Shown here: positions 8,835-16,074 of the stretch, piece after piece
Position numbering within the stretch: position 1 is the stretch's first letter
Layout: every line of letters starts with the position of its first letter
DNA from: CATQHW01 sp965215345
GTDB lineage: Bacteria > Spirochaetota > Spirochaetia > SZUA-6 > Bin103
NCBI GenBank assembly: GCA_965215345.1
Contig: CBDCDL010000002.1
Span: 3,534,001-3,598,000, forward strand
Length of the DNA stretch: 64,000 bases
Direction: 5' to 3'
Notes under the pieces: generated by a model
Told to the model about the DNA's origin: nothing
Database searches by the model: none
The model's input: the letters and a program-made list of their open reading frames with translations, nothing else
Translations under genes and position numbers: made by a program

Positions 8835-9251
8835 ATGGACGTGAGTCCTACGAGGACCTCCTCCGACCGAACCATCGCCGCGGCGATCACCGCTCGGCAC
8901 GCGGCGTACGCACCATATTCCGAGTTTCGCGTGGGCGCCGCGGTACGGAGCGAGAGCGGCGCTGTCTACACAGGCTGTAACGTCGAGAACGCCGCCTATC
9001 CCGAGGGCATCTGTGCGGAGGCGGCGGCGATTGCCGCCATGGTCATGGCCGGGGAGCGCCGCATCGCAGAGATCGCTGTGGCCGGCGGCGGCGAGCTCCT
9101 ATGCACCCCCTGCGGCGGGTGCCGACAGAAGATCCGGGAGTTCGCTGCCGACATTACCCCGGTCCTGGTGTGCGGCCCCGACGGGCTTCTGCGGCGCTTC
9201 ACGCTCGGCGACCTGCTGCCATCGTCCTTCGGCCCGGACAACCTTGCGTGA
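8835..9251 (+). CDS. cdd: Cytidine deaminase
   Basis: The 138-residue protein has the homotetrameric cytidine deaminase signature: YAPYSEFRVGAA near the N-terminus, the catalytic zinc motif CNVENAAYPEGICAE (Cys ligand and the catalytic Glu in C-A-E), and the second zinc motif PCGGCRQ with two Cys ligands. It converts cytidine and deoxycytidine to uridine and deoxyuridine in pyrimidine salvage, in the cytoplasm. Length is normal for the family. No clear ribosome-binding site precedes ATG 8835. The gene is complete, unlike its neighbours, and stands alone. The 168 bases after it (9252-9419) hold nothing I can identify. Confidence 0.95.
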   Translation: MDVSPTRTSSDRTIAAAITARHAAYAPYSEFRVGAAVRSESGAVYTGCNVENAAYPEGICAEAAAIAAMVMAGERRIAEIAVAGGGELLCTPCGGCRQKIREFAADITPVLVCGPDGLLRRFTLGDLLPSSFGPDNLA

Positions 9252-9419
9252 GTGAGGTCAGTGCGACCTGCCGCCCGCGTTGGCGTGGAGCCCTGATCGA
9301 AGGTCTTGAGCTCCTTCACGTGCGCGCAGCGCCGGCCGCAGCCTCGCCAGATTTCCGACGGCAGCGATCTCCGGGCTGCGACGTGACACCCGCATCGAGC
9401 CGCGGTCATTCAGATTCGG

Positions 9420-10012
9420 TTACAACGCCCGGAGACGATCCAGGAGCGCCTTGGCGTGAGGGCAGGCGGCTTCGACGCGGGCAGGATCAACCGTCGCGAG
9501 CAACTCGAACGAGATCCGGCCTTTGGTATAGCGCTTTGCGCATGCCGCCGTCGCTCTTTGAAGCGCCTCCATCACAATCCCTTTGGAGACGTCTTCCAAC
9601 CGCGGCCATTGCTTGAGCGCGCTCCGCCTGAGCTGCGCTCCGAAATACCCTCTCAGCGCAACCACATCGGCCAGAAACCAGGTTTCCATGGCCTGGACCA
9701 TCAGAAACGCCTGATCGTCTCGGGCGCCAGCGGGTTTGTCCCAGCGATCTCGTGAACGGAGATGTTGCCAGACCGAATGGCTCGCAACCGCTTCTTCGCT
9801 GTCCACGAGGAGCAGAGGAATGACGCTTGGAGCCCTTCGCTTGGTGGCGGTGACAAGCGATCGAACGTCTGTTTGCGTCCGCCTCCGCGGACTATCCGGG
9901 TCCTGGTTCCGACACCGGCCGATGCGAAGAAACCGTTCCATGCTTCTCTGAATCGGATGCTCTGTTCCCGACTGTCACCGCCGCCCTCGATGTAGAGCTT
10001 GGCGGTTACCAT
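9420..10012 (-). pseudogene. DUF4276-like protein, frameshifted
   Basis: The start at 10012 gives MVTAKLYIEGGGDSREQSIR ... GGGRKQTFDR. One base appears to be missing near 9860, and the homologous text continues in another frame: PSVIPLLLVDSEEAVA, WQHLRSRDRWDKPAGARDDQ, FLMVQAMETWFLADVVALRG, ISFELLATVDPARVEAACPH. These are hallmarks of DUF4276: an EGGGD acidic motif at the N-terminus, a D-S-E strand, and M-E-x-W-F-L-A-D. As I recall the family, it has a TOPRIM-like fold and is often encoded beside AAA ATPases. The start ATG overlaps the upstream ATPase stop (TGATG at 10010-10014), so the two were translationally coupled. The frameshift could be true decay or an assembly error. Confidence 0.8.
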
Positions 10013-10618
10013 CAGTTTCCGCCAAGCTCTCCTGACGTCCAGAGCTCGCCGAGGCGATAGTCTTCCAACCAATGTGCCAGGTCGTCTTTGTCGAGCCGGC
10101 GCACCTGAGTCTGTCCGTCGTGTTTTTCACACACGACGACGCTTGCCGGCACCTCGGTTAGCGCATCGACCAACACATCGGAGTGAGTTGTCACGATGAG
10201 CTGCATGCGCTCGGAGGCCGCGCGAAGCAGATCGGTCAGCTTGGGTAGCAGATCCGGATGAAGGCCAAGTTCCAGCTCCTCGATGACGACCAAGGGCGGA
10301 GGATCGGGATGCAATAGAACGGCGAGCAGGCACAGGTAGCGGAGTGTCCCGTCGGACAGGCGCGTGGCCGGAATCGTCCGGTTGTCGGTCTCTTCCAGGT
10401 ATAGCCCCACGGTGCCGCCCGTCACCGGGCACGTGATGTCAACGATGCCGTGATAGAGATTCTGCAACGCCCTGACGAGTTGTCGTTTGTTCTGACCTTG
10501 GAAATGCGACAGTACAAGTGCCAGGTTCGTGCCTTGGTCGTCCAGAAAATCGGCACGGTCGTGGGCGCTCTGACTCCGACGAAACTCCGCGGAGGGACCG
10601 AAAGACCAGTTTCGATAA
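10012..10618 (-). pseudogene. AAA ATPase, C-terminal half (split by transposon)
   Basis: The minus strand from the transposon border reads RNWSFGPSAEFRRSQSAHDR ... SDGTLRYLCLLAVLLHPDPP, Walker B as LVVIEELELGLHP (the usual Pro after Glu-Glu is Leu), and the H-loop VTTHSDVLVDAL, ending at 10012. There is no Walker A here; it lies at 13561-14201 across the transposon. Joining 14201-13570 to 10618-10012 gives 1239 bases, exactly 413 codons including the stop, in one frame. The peptide crosses the scar as RLYRNWSFGP. The stop overlaps the DUF4276-like start. It was an SMC-like/OLD-type ATPase, presumably the sensor or regulator of its partner. Confidence 0.9.
10610..10618. repeat. Left copy of 9-bp target-site duplication
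   Basis: TTTCGATAA directly abuts the left terminal repeat. The same nine bases follow the right terminal repeat at 13561-13569, and the host ATPase sequence is continuous if one copy is removed. Confidence 0.93.
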
Positions 10619-10642
10619 GGGTGCGGCTCTTTTGCGACGACC
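10619..10642 (+). repeat. Left terminal inverted repeat of transposon
   Basis: It begins GGGTGCGGCTCT and ends GCGACGACC. The reverse complement of 13537-13560 matches at all but one position (T versus C at position 12). The older element on the minus strand carries a related end near 6205-6216. Confidence 0.92.
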
Positions 10643-10825
10643 TCTATGTTCATGCCAATATGTGAGTTAGATGCGGTCGGCCACACGCGGAGGTGCCGTT
10701 TCGGGCAGCTTATGCCGTGGGCGGCGCCGTAGGTCCCCTGCAGCCGGGCGGGTTGCCGTCCCGAGAGGCTGGACAAATCCCGCTCATGCTCGTACCTTGC
10801 CCGTGCTCGTACGGGAGGGTGAGCG

Positions 10826-11728
10826 ATGAATGCCAACGACAGGGGCTGCCTGCGGTGTGCCGGCAGAACGTTCAGCGAGGCCGAGGTGCGGGTCGTCGTC
10901 GAGGAGGTCGCCAACGGGGGCAGCCGCAGCCGTGCGCAGCTCATGGCGCGGGTGTGCGAGCGGCTGCGGTGGCGGCGGGCGAGCGGCGCGCTGAAAGTCC
11001 GTGAATGTCGTGACCTGCTGCTGAGGCTGGAAGGCGAAGGCCGGTTGCGGTTGCCGCCGAAACGCAACGTCGGGCGGCCGCTGGGCTCGCGCACGCAGGT
11101 GCCGCGCACGGCAGCCGGCGAGCCCGGGCGGCCGATGCTGGGCACGGTGGGGCAATTCGGGACCGTCAGCCTGCAGCCGGTGACGAGCGCTGGCGAGCAT
11201 GGCTGGTGGCGTGAGTTGATCGGCCGCTACCACTACCTGGGCTACCGGGTGCCATTCGGGGCGCAGATGCGCTACCTGGGGTTCGTCAGCCGTCCGGCGC
11301 CGACGGTGGTGGCGGCGCTGCAGGTCTCCTCGCCGGCGTGGCGGCTGGCGGTGCGCGAGCGCTGGATCGGCTGGGACGATCCGACGCGTGCGCGCAATCT
11401 GCAGCGGGTGGTCAACAACAGCCGGTTTCTGGTGCTGCCGTGGGTGCGGGTGAAGAACCTGGCCAGCCGGCTGCTGTCGCTGCTGGCCGGGCGGCTGGCC
11501 GCCGACTGGCAGGCGCGCTTCGCCACCGAGCCGCTGCTGCTGGAGACGCTGGTGGACCGAGGGCGCTTTGCCGGCACCTGCTACCGGGCAGCGAACTGGA
11601 TCGAGTTGGGCGACACGGCCGGGCGGGGTCGCATGGACCGCGCGCATGCGCGCCATGGGCAGGCGCCGAAGCGGGTGCTGGTGTATCCTCTGGTGGCCGA
11701 TGCGCAGCGCCGGCTGGCTGGAGCCTGA
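10826..11728 (+). CDS. DruA-like protein (DUF4338 family), transposon passenger
   Basis: The 300-residue protein begins MNANDRGCLRCAGRTFSEAE, with an N-terminal helical region containing RAQLMARVCERLRWRRASGA and a basic linker. The conserved core follows: IGRYHYLGYRVPFGAQMRYL, RNLQRVVNNSRFLVLPWVRV, NLASRLLSLLAGRLAADW, VDRGRFAGTCYRAANW and GRGRMDRAHARHGQAPKRVL. This matches my memory of Pfam DruA (DUF4338), known as the DruA subunit of the Druantia anti-phage system and also found as lone genes near transposases. GGGAGGGTGAGCG precedes the ATG. The stop lies 3 bases before the transposase start, so the two are probably co-translated. It could be an accessory transposition or DNA-binding factor; its activity is unproven. 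Confidence 0.85.
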   Translation: MNANDRGCLRCAGRTFSEAEVRVVVEEVANGGSRSRAQLMARVCERLRWRRASGALKVRECRDLLLRLEGEGRLRLPPKRNVGRPLGSRTQVPRTAAGEPGRPMLGTVGQFGTVSLQPVTSAGEHGWWRELIGRYHYLGYRVPFGAQMRYLGFVSRPAPTVVAALQVSSPAWRLAVRERWIGWDDPTRARNLQRVVNNSRFLVLPWVRVKNLASRLLSLLAGRLAADWQARFATEPLLLETLVDRGRFAGTCYRAANWIELGDTAGRGRMDRAHARHGQAPKRVLVYPLVADAQRRLAGA

Positions 11729-11731
11729 GCG

Positions 11732-13333
11732 ATGGGGGCGGCGATCGGTTGGGCGTGCGAGACTGCGGTTGACCCGTTTGCGGCCACGCGGGCGGCGTTC
11801 GAGCGGTTGCTGCGGGTGGCGAGCCGAGAGGAGACGCAACGGATGCAGCACAGTGATCTGGAGCGACTGTTGGCCAAGGAGGGCCAGGAGTTGATGCGCC
11901 AGCTTTACCAGGACTGCGTCGATGAACAGGCGCAGGCGCAGGCGGCCGACGAAGTGGTGGACGCGGAGGGCCGGCTGCGCACCCGCAAGCGCCAGCAGCA
12001 GCGCGAGTTGGAGACGATCTTCGGCACGGTCGTGGTGGGTCGCAGCGGCTACGGGGCGCAGGGAGCGCAGAGCCTGCACCCGCTGGACGCGCAGTTGAAC
12101 CTGCCTGAGGAGCGCTACTCGCTGGAGGTGCGCCGTCGAGCGGCGCTGGAGGCGTCGAAGAGTTCCTTCGACGAGACGGTCGAGACGCTGAGCCGGTACA
12201 CCGGCGCCACGATCGGCAAGCGGCAGGTGGAACAACTGGTCAGCCGAGCGGCCGAGGACTTCGAGGCGTTCTACGAGCAGCGCCATCAGGCGGCCGAGCA
12301 AGCGGCCGGCGAGCAAGCGGCCGAAGAACAAGCGGCCGACGCCCTGCTGGTGATCAGCAGTGACGGCAAAGGCGTGGTCATGCACCGGCAGGACCTGCGC
12401 CCGGCCACGCGCACGGCCAGCGAGCGCACGCCGCGCCGCACGATGGACACGCGGCTGAGCAAGGGCGAGAAGGGCAACCGCAAGCGCATGTCCACGGTGG
12501 CGGCCGTCTACTCCGTGGCGCCCCACGTGCGTACGCCCGAGCAGATGCTCGCCGTGCTGGCCAGGGACGAAGAAGCGCAACGGAACTCCCCGCAACGGCC
12601 CCGCCCGCAGCACAAACGGGTGTGGGCGAGTCTGGAGCACGAACCCCGGCAGGTGTTGGAGGAGGCGTTCCGCGAAGCCCTGGAGCGCGACCCGCACTGT
12701 TCCCGGCGCTGGGCGGCAGTGGTCGACGGCAACGAGACGCAGTTGGATATCCTCGAAGACTTGGCCGAGCAGCACGGCGTGCACCTGACGATCGTGCTCG
12801 ACATCTTTCACGTGCTGGAGTACCTCTGGAAAGCTGGCCACGCCCTGTGCGCCGAGGGCTCAAGAACGCTGGAACAGTGGGTCTTGCACCGCCTCGGGCG
12901 AGTGCTGGAAGGCCGCGCCGTGCACGTGGCTGCCGGCATGCGGCGCAGCGCCACCAAGCGCGGTCTGACGAGTCGGCGGCGCGAGCCGCTGGACCGGTGC
13001 GCCAATTACCTGCTGAAGTACCAGGACTACCTGGCCTACGATCAGTACCTTGCCGCCGGGCTGCCGATCGGCTCGGGGGTCATCGAAGGCGCGTGCCGCC
13101 ACTTGGTCAACGACCGGCTTGGTATCACCGGCGCACGCTGGCGGCTGTCGGGGGCCGAGGCGGTGCTGCGCCTGCGGGCGCTGCGCTCAAGTGGCGATTT
13201 CGACGAGTACTGGGCCTTCCATGAGGCGCGCGAGTGGCAGCGTACCCATCAGCAGCGCTACGCCGACGGACAGGTGCCGCACCTGCGGCCCACGCCCAGT
13301 GAACGAAGGAATCGCCTGAGACTCGTCAAGTAG
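11732..13333 (+). CDS. ISKra4-family transposase
   Basis: The 533-residue transposase has the N-terminal landmarks HSDLERLLAKEGQELMRQLY, LETIFGTVVVGRSGYGAQGA, HPLDAQLNLPEERYSLEVRR and IGKRQVEQLVSRAAEDFEAF. The DDE core follows: the first Asp in LLVISSDGKGVVMH (about residue 210), the second in WAAVVDGNETQLDI (about 330), and the Glu in IGSGVIEGACRHLVNDRLGI (about 450). The tail reads TGARWRLSGAEAVLRLRALR-S-GDFDEYWAFHE, typical of ISKra4 transposases. A short Ala/Gln/Glu-rich run (about residues 190-205) has repetitive codons (GAGCAAGCGGCCG). Full length and uninterrupted, so probably active. It lies directly behind the DruA-like gene. Confidence 0.95.
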   Translation: MGAAIGWACETAVDPFAATRAAFERLLRVASREETQRMQHSDLERLLAKEGQELMRQLYQDCVDEQAQAQAADEVVDAEGRLRTRKRQQQRELETIFGTVVVGRSGYGAQGAQSLHPLDAQLNLPEERYSLEVRRRAALEASKSSFDETVETLSRYTGATIGKRQVEQLVSRAAEDFEAFYEQRHQAAEQAAGEQAAEEQAADALLVISSDGKGVVMHRQDLRPATRTASERTPRRTMDTRLSKGEKGNRKRMSTVAAVYSVAPHVRTPEQMLAVLARDEEAQRNSPQRPRPQHKRVWASLEHEPRQVLEEAFREALERDPHCSRRWAAVVDGNETQLDILEDLAEQHGVHLTIVLDIFHVLEYLWKAGHALCAEGSRTLEQWVLHRLGRVLEGRAVHVAAGMRRSATKRGLTSRRREPLDRCANYLLKYQDYLAYDQYLAAGLPIGSGVIEGACRHLVNDRLGITGARWRLSGAEAVLRLRALRSSGDFDEYWAFHEAREWQRTHQQRYADGQVPHLRPTPSERRNRLRLVK

Positions 13334-13536
13334 AGCCGCAGCCCGCTGCGGTCCCAACGACCTCGCTCACCACCCTCGACCGCAAACGCCAGCGCGCCCC
13401 TGCTGCGTTCCCGCATCCGGCCGAACTCTCGCCAGCGGGATTATCGCCGCCGAACTCTCCTGGCGCTGCCGTCTGTTTCAGCGAAGGTCGCTCACTCCCA
13501 GCCCGACTCCCTCACACGCCCCAGGGCCTCCTGAGT

Positions 13537-13560
13537 GGTCGTCGCAAAGGAGCCGCACCC
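13537..13560 (-). repeat. Right terminal inverted repeat of transposon
   Basis: Plus-strand GGTCGTCGCAAAGG then AGCCGCACCC; inverted relative to 10619-10642 with one mismatch, and followed directly by the target duplication. Confidence 0.92.
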
Positions 13561-13569
13561 TTTCGATAA
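13561..13569. repeat. Right copy of 9-bp target-site duplication
   Basis: TTTCGATAA, identical to 10610-10618; see the left copy. Confidence 0.93.
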
Positions 13570-14201
13570 AGGCGAATGCGGCGATATTGCTCCTTCAGAT
13601 GCCAAAGAGCTGGATAACCTGTCGTTGCAGCCCATGACAGAAGCGATTGATCGGGCTGAGCGTCGCTCGCAAAGTCGATAGCGCCGGGGCGATAACGCGC
13701 AACCATACGCGGCGCCGACCATTCATCGACCTTTCTCCTTTTCCCGGCGTCCAATCGGGCTGCCTCCGCGTTGGCTTTCGAGAATTCCATCGCGGCCTTT
13801 TTATCCTGCGGGGGGCAATAGTATGAGAGCGCGGCACGTTCGTTCGCGTGTGCCTCCGAGGGCTCAAGTCGTTCATCGATCACTTCTGGACGACCGTTTC
13901 GGTCGGCGATCGTCATCGAGTGGTGAACGAGCCCACCGGGCGGATACCCGATGAAGACCTCCATGGTGAAGGAATCGAGCGCCTCCGGCCCCTTCCAGAG
14001 CCACTCGCGGACGCTGCCCATACGCCAGATCGGCTCCGAGATGTCACGCGGTGCGGCCTGCAGCAGGGCCATGGCCTCCAGGAAGTTCGACTTACCCGAG
14101 CCGTTCGGGCCGATGAGGACGTTCAAGGGCTCCATCGGCAGGTCGACTCCCTTTGGACCGAAGGACAGGAGGCCCGAGACCCTCAATCTATGGAGCAACA
14201 T
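13561..14201 (-). pseudogene. AAA ATPase, N-terminal half (split by transposon)
   Basis: From ATG 14201 the protein begins MLLHRLRVSGLLSFGPKGVD with Walker A GPNGSGKSNFLEAMALL at about residues 31-47. It continues through the lid region to LKEQYRRIRLYR, where the transposon starts; past that the frame reads 20 transposon-derived residues (KGAAPLRRPLRRPWGV at its end) and stops at 13512. Walker B and the H-loop are on the far side at 10012-10618. The N-terminal half alone cannot hydrolyse ATP. The 130-170 bases upstream (14202-14368) separate it from a divergent gene and would hold its promoter; I see no convincing motif there. Confidence 0.9.
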
Positions 14202-14368
14202 GTTCAGCGCTCACTGTGTCTCATGGATCGGGTATGAGTATATCCGACGAGAGCGACCACATGGCTGGGGTGGACACCATCGCTCCGCGGGTGCATCAGG
14301 CGGGCGATGCGCGATGCCTGACGGGTCGCTCGTGAGTGAGCTATGATCAGACGCCCTTACAGGCCGCC

Positions 14369-14950
14369 ATGGCTCCAGAGAAGGTTCTCATCGGTTACCT
14401 CCCCAAGCAGTTCACGGAAGCAACGTGGATCCACGCGCCAGCGTACGCGGGTGTCGACGAGATCTGCAGCGTCAGTGAATGCTTCGCCAAGTCGCCGCCG
14501 GACTGGGTGGACAAGTGGGTCCACAACACGGAGACATGGCTGTTCGACGCGCCGGGGGCGGCTTGGTCGGTGGTGCCGCCCGCGGAGCTGGAGCGGTACC
14601 GGCTCTACGCGTACCGTCTTCTGCCGACGTTGTTCCACGAGTCCGGCGAAGAGACGCAGCACCCGCTGCCGGAGCTCACGGCGGTCCCCATGTCGGATGG
14701 GTTCTCGTGCCTTGGGTACGACGCCGTGGTGCGCGCCCCGGGCGGACGCCCATCGGGAGGCTGGCCGATGGTGCCGAGCTTCGGATGCTCGCCGTTGTCA
14801 TGCAATGGGATGGCGGAGGAGTACCCGGTGAACCGGTACTGCCTGGTCGGCGACCTGGATATCGCGATCCCCATGGCGCGCGACTTCGCGACCGGCAACT
14901 GCGAGCCCGGAGCGTACTGCGTGGTCGAGGTCTGGCGCCACGAACCCTAA
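14369..14950 (+). CDS. Hypothetical protein
   Basis: The protein has 193 residues from ATG 14369 (MAPEKVLIGYLPKQFTEATW), or 204 from an upstream GTG at 14336. It contains aromatic-rich segments (PPDWVDKWVHNTETWLFDAP), four cysteines in the second half (SFGCSPLSCNGMAEEYPVN and NCEPGAYCVVEVW) and no membrane helix or signal peptide. I do not recognise the family. The even amino-acid composition, with no rare-codon or stop-like scars, supports a real gene. The divergent neighbour is the split ATPase, and the downstream neighbour is the convergent Fic gene. Confidence 0.6.
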   Translation: MAPEKVLIGYLPKQFTEATWIHAPAYAGVDEICSVSECFAKSPPDWVDKWVHNTETWLFDAPGAAWSVVPPAELERYRLYAYRLLPTLFHESGEETQHPLPELTAVPMSDGFSCLGYDAVVRAPGGRPSGGWPMVPSFGCSPLSCNGMAEEYPVNRYCLVGDLDIAIPMARDFATGNCEPGAYCVVEVWRHEP

Positions 14951-14975
14951 CGGCGCAAATCCGGTTTTCGGCCGG

Positions 14976-16010
14976 TCAGCCTGTCGCCGGTGTCGTCCCG
15001 TCACGGCGATAGCGGCTGGCCAGGTACTCCTCGACCCATCTGCGGGAGCTGCGCCACTGACCGTCGGATGTTCGCGTGGCGCGGAGCCGTCCGCGGTCGG
15101 CCGCCGCGCGCAGGGCCGAGGCCTTCATGCCGGGGGTCTCCAGCGCGGCCAGTGGCACGAACCTGTCCGGATCGGCGACGGCCGGGATGACGAATCGGTG
15201 GAGGCTGTCGAGGATCGCCCGCGCAAGCATTTCTCCGAGCGCGCTTGCGTCTCCCGTGTCCGCTCGCTGCAGAGCGCGCAAGTACCGTGCGCGGTCGCGC
15301 TTGTAGATGATGGCGGGCGGATAGCCGTGCCGGACCAGGATGAGGTTGAGGATCAACCGCCCGGCCCGGCCGTTGCCGTCGAGAAACGGGTGAATCTGCT
15401 CGAAACGGCAATGGATCGCGGCGAGTGCCTCGGGGAAGATTGCTCCGCCGGGATCGAGGGCGTTCACGCTGTCCATCCAGCTCGCCATCTCCGCGGGGAT
15501 GAAGGGCCAGGAGACGGGGGTCATGCCGCCGGGGAAGGGATGGATGTCGTGTTCCCGGAAGCTCCCGGGCGCCTCGCGCGGTGTCGCGTCGGGGTGCGGT
15601 GCAACGCTCCAGGCGAACCCCATGGCCGTCCGGTGAACCTGCCGCACCTCTGCCGGCGTCAGGACGCTGCTGGGGTGCGTGAGCCCGGCCGGCGTGATGG
15701 CTTGCCGGTAGACCCAGTCGGCTGCATCGGCGTAGCCCTGTACCTCCAGGTACTCGCGGAGCTCCTTGTTGCCGACCGCCCGGCCTTCCCGGAGCAGTTC
15801 CGCGACCTGCTTGAGCACCAGCGTGTTGCCTTCGATGGCGGTGGAGTGATGGGCCTCCTCGTACCAGAGGTCACGCCAGATGCCGGCGGCGTCCTCGGGA
15901 GCGGGCAGGCCGCCCATGCGCTCGCGGAGCTCGGCGACCTGAGCGTCGAGCCGGCGATACACGTCCGTGCGCCGCGGCCGGCCTCTGCCTCGATGAATGT
16001 GTTCGCTCAT
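14976..16010 (-). CDS. Fic-domain protein (probable AMPylator), autoinhibited class
   Basis: The 344-residue protein has the Fic catalytic loop IHPFLDGNGRAGR (about residue 215), with the catalytic His and the anion-binding GNGR intact. The upstream part contains S-T-A-I-E-G-N at about residues 56-62, matching the class II inhibitory helix motif (S/T)xxxE(G/N), which blocks ATP until displaced. The C-terminal segment (LETPGMKASALRAAADRGRL ... WVEEYLASRY) looks like a small winged-helix or MerR-type DNA-binding tail. Fic proteins transfer AMP or other phospho-moieties to target hydroxyls. The start at 16010 overlaps the divergent permease frame. Three CGAACAnATT copies around the start could be an operator. 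Confidence 0.9.
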   Translation of the reverse strand: MSEHIHRGRGRPRRTDVYRRLDAQVAELRERMGGLPAPEDAAGIWRDLWYEEAHHSTAIEGNTLVLKQVAELLREGRAVGNKELREYLEVQGYADAADWVYRQAITPAGLTHPSSVLTPAEVRQVHRTAMGFAWSVAPHPDATPREAPGSFREHDIHPFPGGMTPVSWPFIPAEMASWMDSVNALDPGGAIFPEALAAIHCRFEQIHPFLDGNGRAGRLILNLILVRHGYPPAIIYKRDRARYLRALQRADTGDASALGEMLARAILDSLHRFVIPAVADPDRFVPLAALETPGMKASALRAAADRGRLRATRTSDGQWRSSRRWVEEYLASRYRRDGTTPATG

Positions 16011-16074
16011 GGAGCATCAAGTTACCGAACATATTTTGTCGAGTCCAGCGGAAACTAATCCAACCGAACATATT
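15996..16074. promoter_or_regulatory. Three CGAACAnATT copies at the Fic start, possible operator
   Basis: ACCGAACATATT occurs at 16024-16035 and again at 16063-16074, in the same orientation and 39 bases apart. A third copy, CGAACACATT, is on the opposite strand at 15996-16005 inside the first Fic codons. The half-site CGAAC is shared with Gram-positive LexA boxes, but none is a full palindrome. With the putative DNA-binding tail of the Fic protein, autoregulation is a reasonable guess. Confidence 0.4.

Larger units (their letters stand above)
10619..13560 (+). mobile_element. Complete ISKra4-type element with DruA-like passenger gene
   Basis: The element is 2942 bp and carries two plus-strand genes with a 3-base gap: a DruA-like gene (10826-11728) and a transposase (11732-13333). 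Terminal inverted repeats at 10619-10642 and 13537-13560 match at 23 of 24 positions. They are flanked by identical 9-base direct repeats TTTCGATAA (10610-10618 and 13561-13569). Deleting the element and one repeat restores the interrupted ATPase frame, which fixes both ends independently. Subterminal inverted 9-mers (AATCCCGCT at 10776-10784, AGCGGGATT at 13434-13442) and a repeated CCGAACTCTC (13421-13430; 13450-13459) may be transposase-binding sites. All parts look intact, so it may still be active. Confidence 0.93.

Noticed and set aside
10784..12841. 685-codon minus-strand open frame inside the transposon
   Set aside because: Antisense of the DruA-like and transposase genes, rich in His/Arg/Gln/Leu without any motif; a similar shadow exists opposite the older copy at 4803-5915.
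10763..13459. First choice of transposon ends at GAGAG/CTCTC with AATCCCGCT/AGCGGGATT
   Set aside because: These repeats are subterminal. The outer 24-base repeats plus target duplication and the restored ATPase frame fix the ends at 10619 and 13560.
16024..16074. LexA-type SOS boxes
   Set aside because: The CGAAC half-site is present, but the second half (GTTCG) is missing from each copy, so these are not canonical palindromic boxes.
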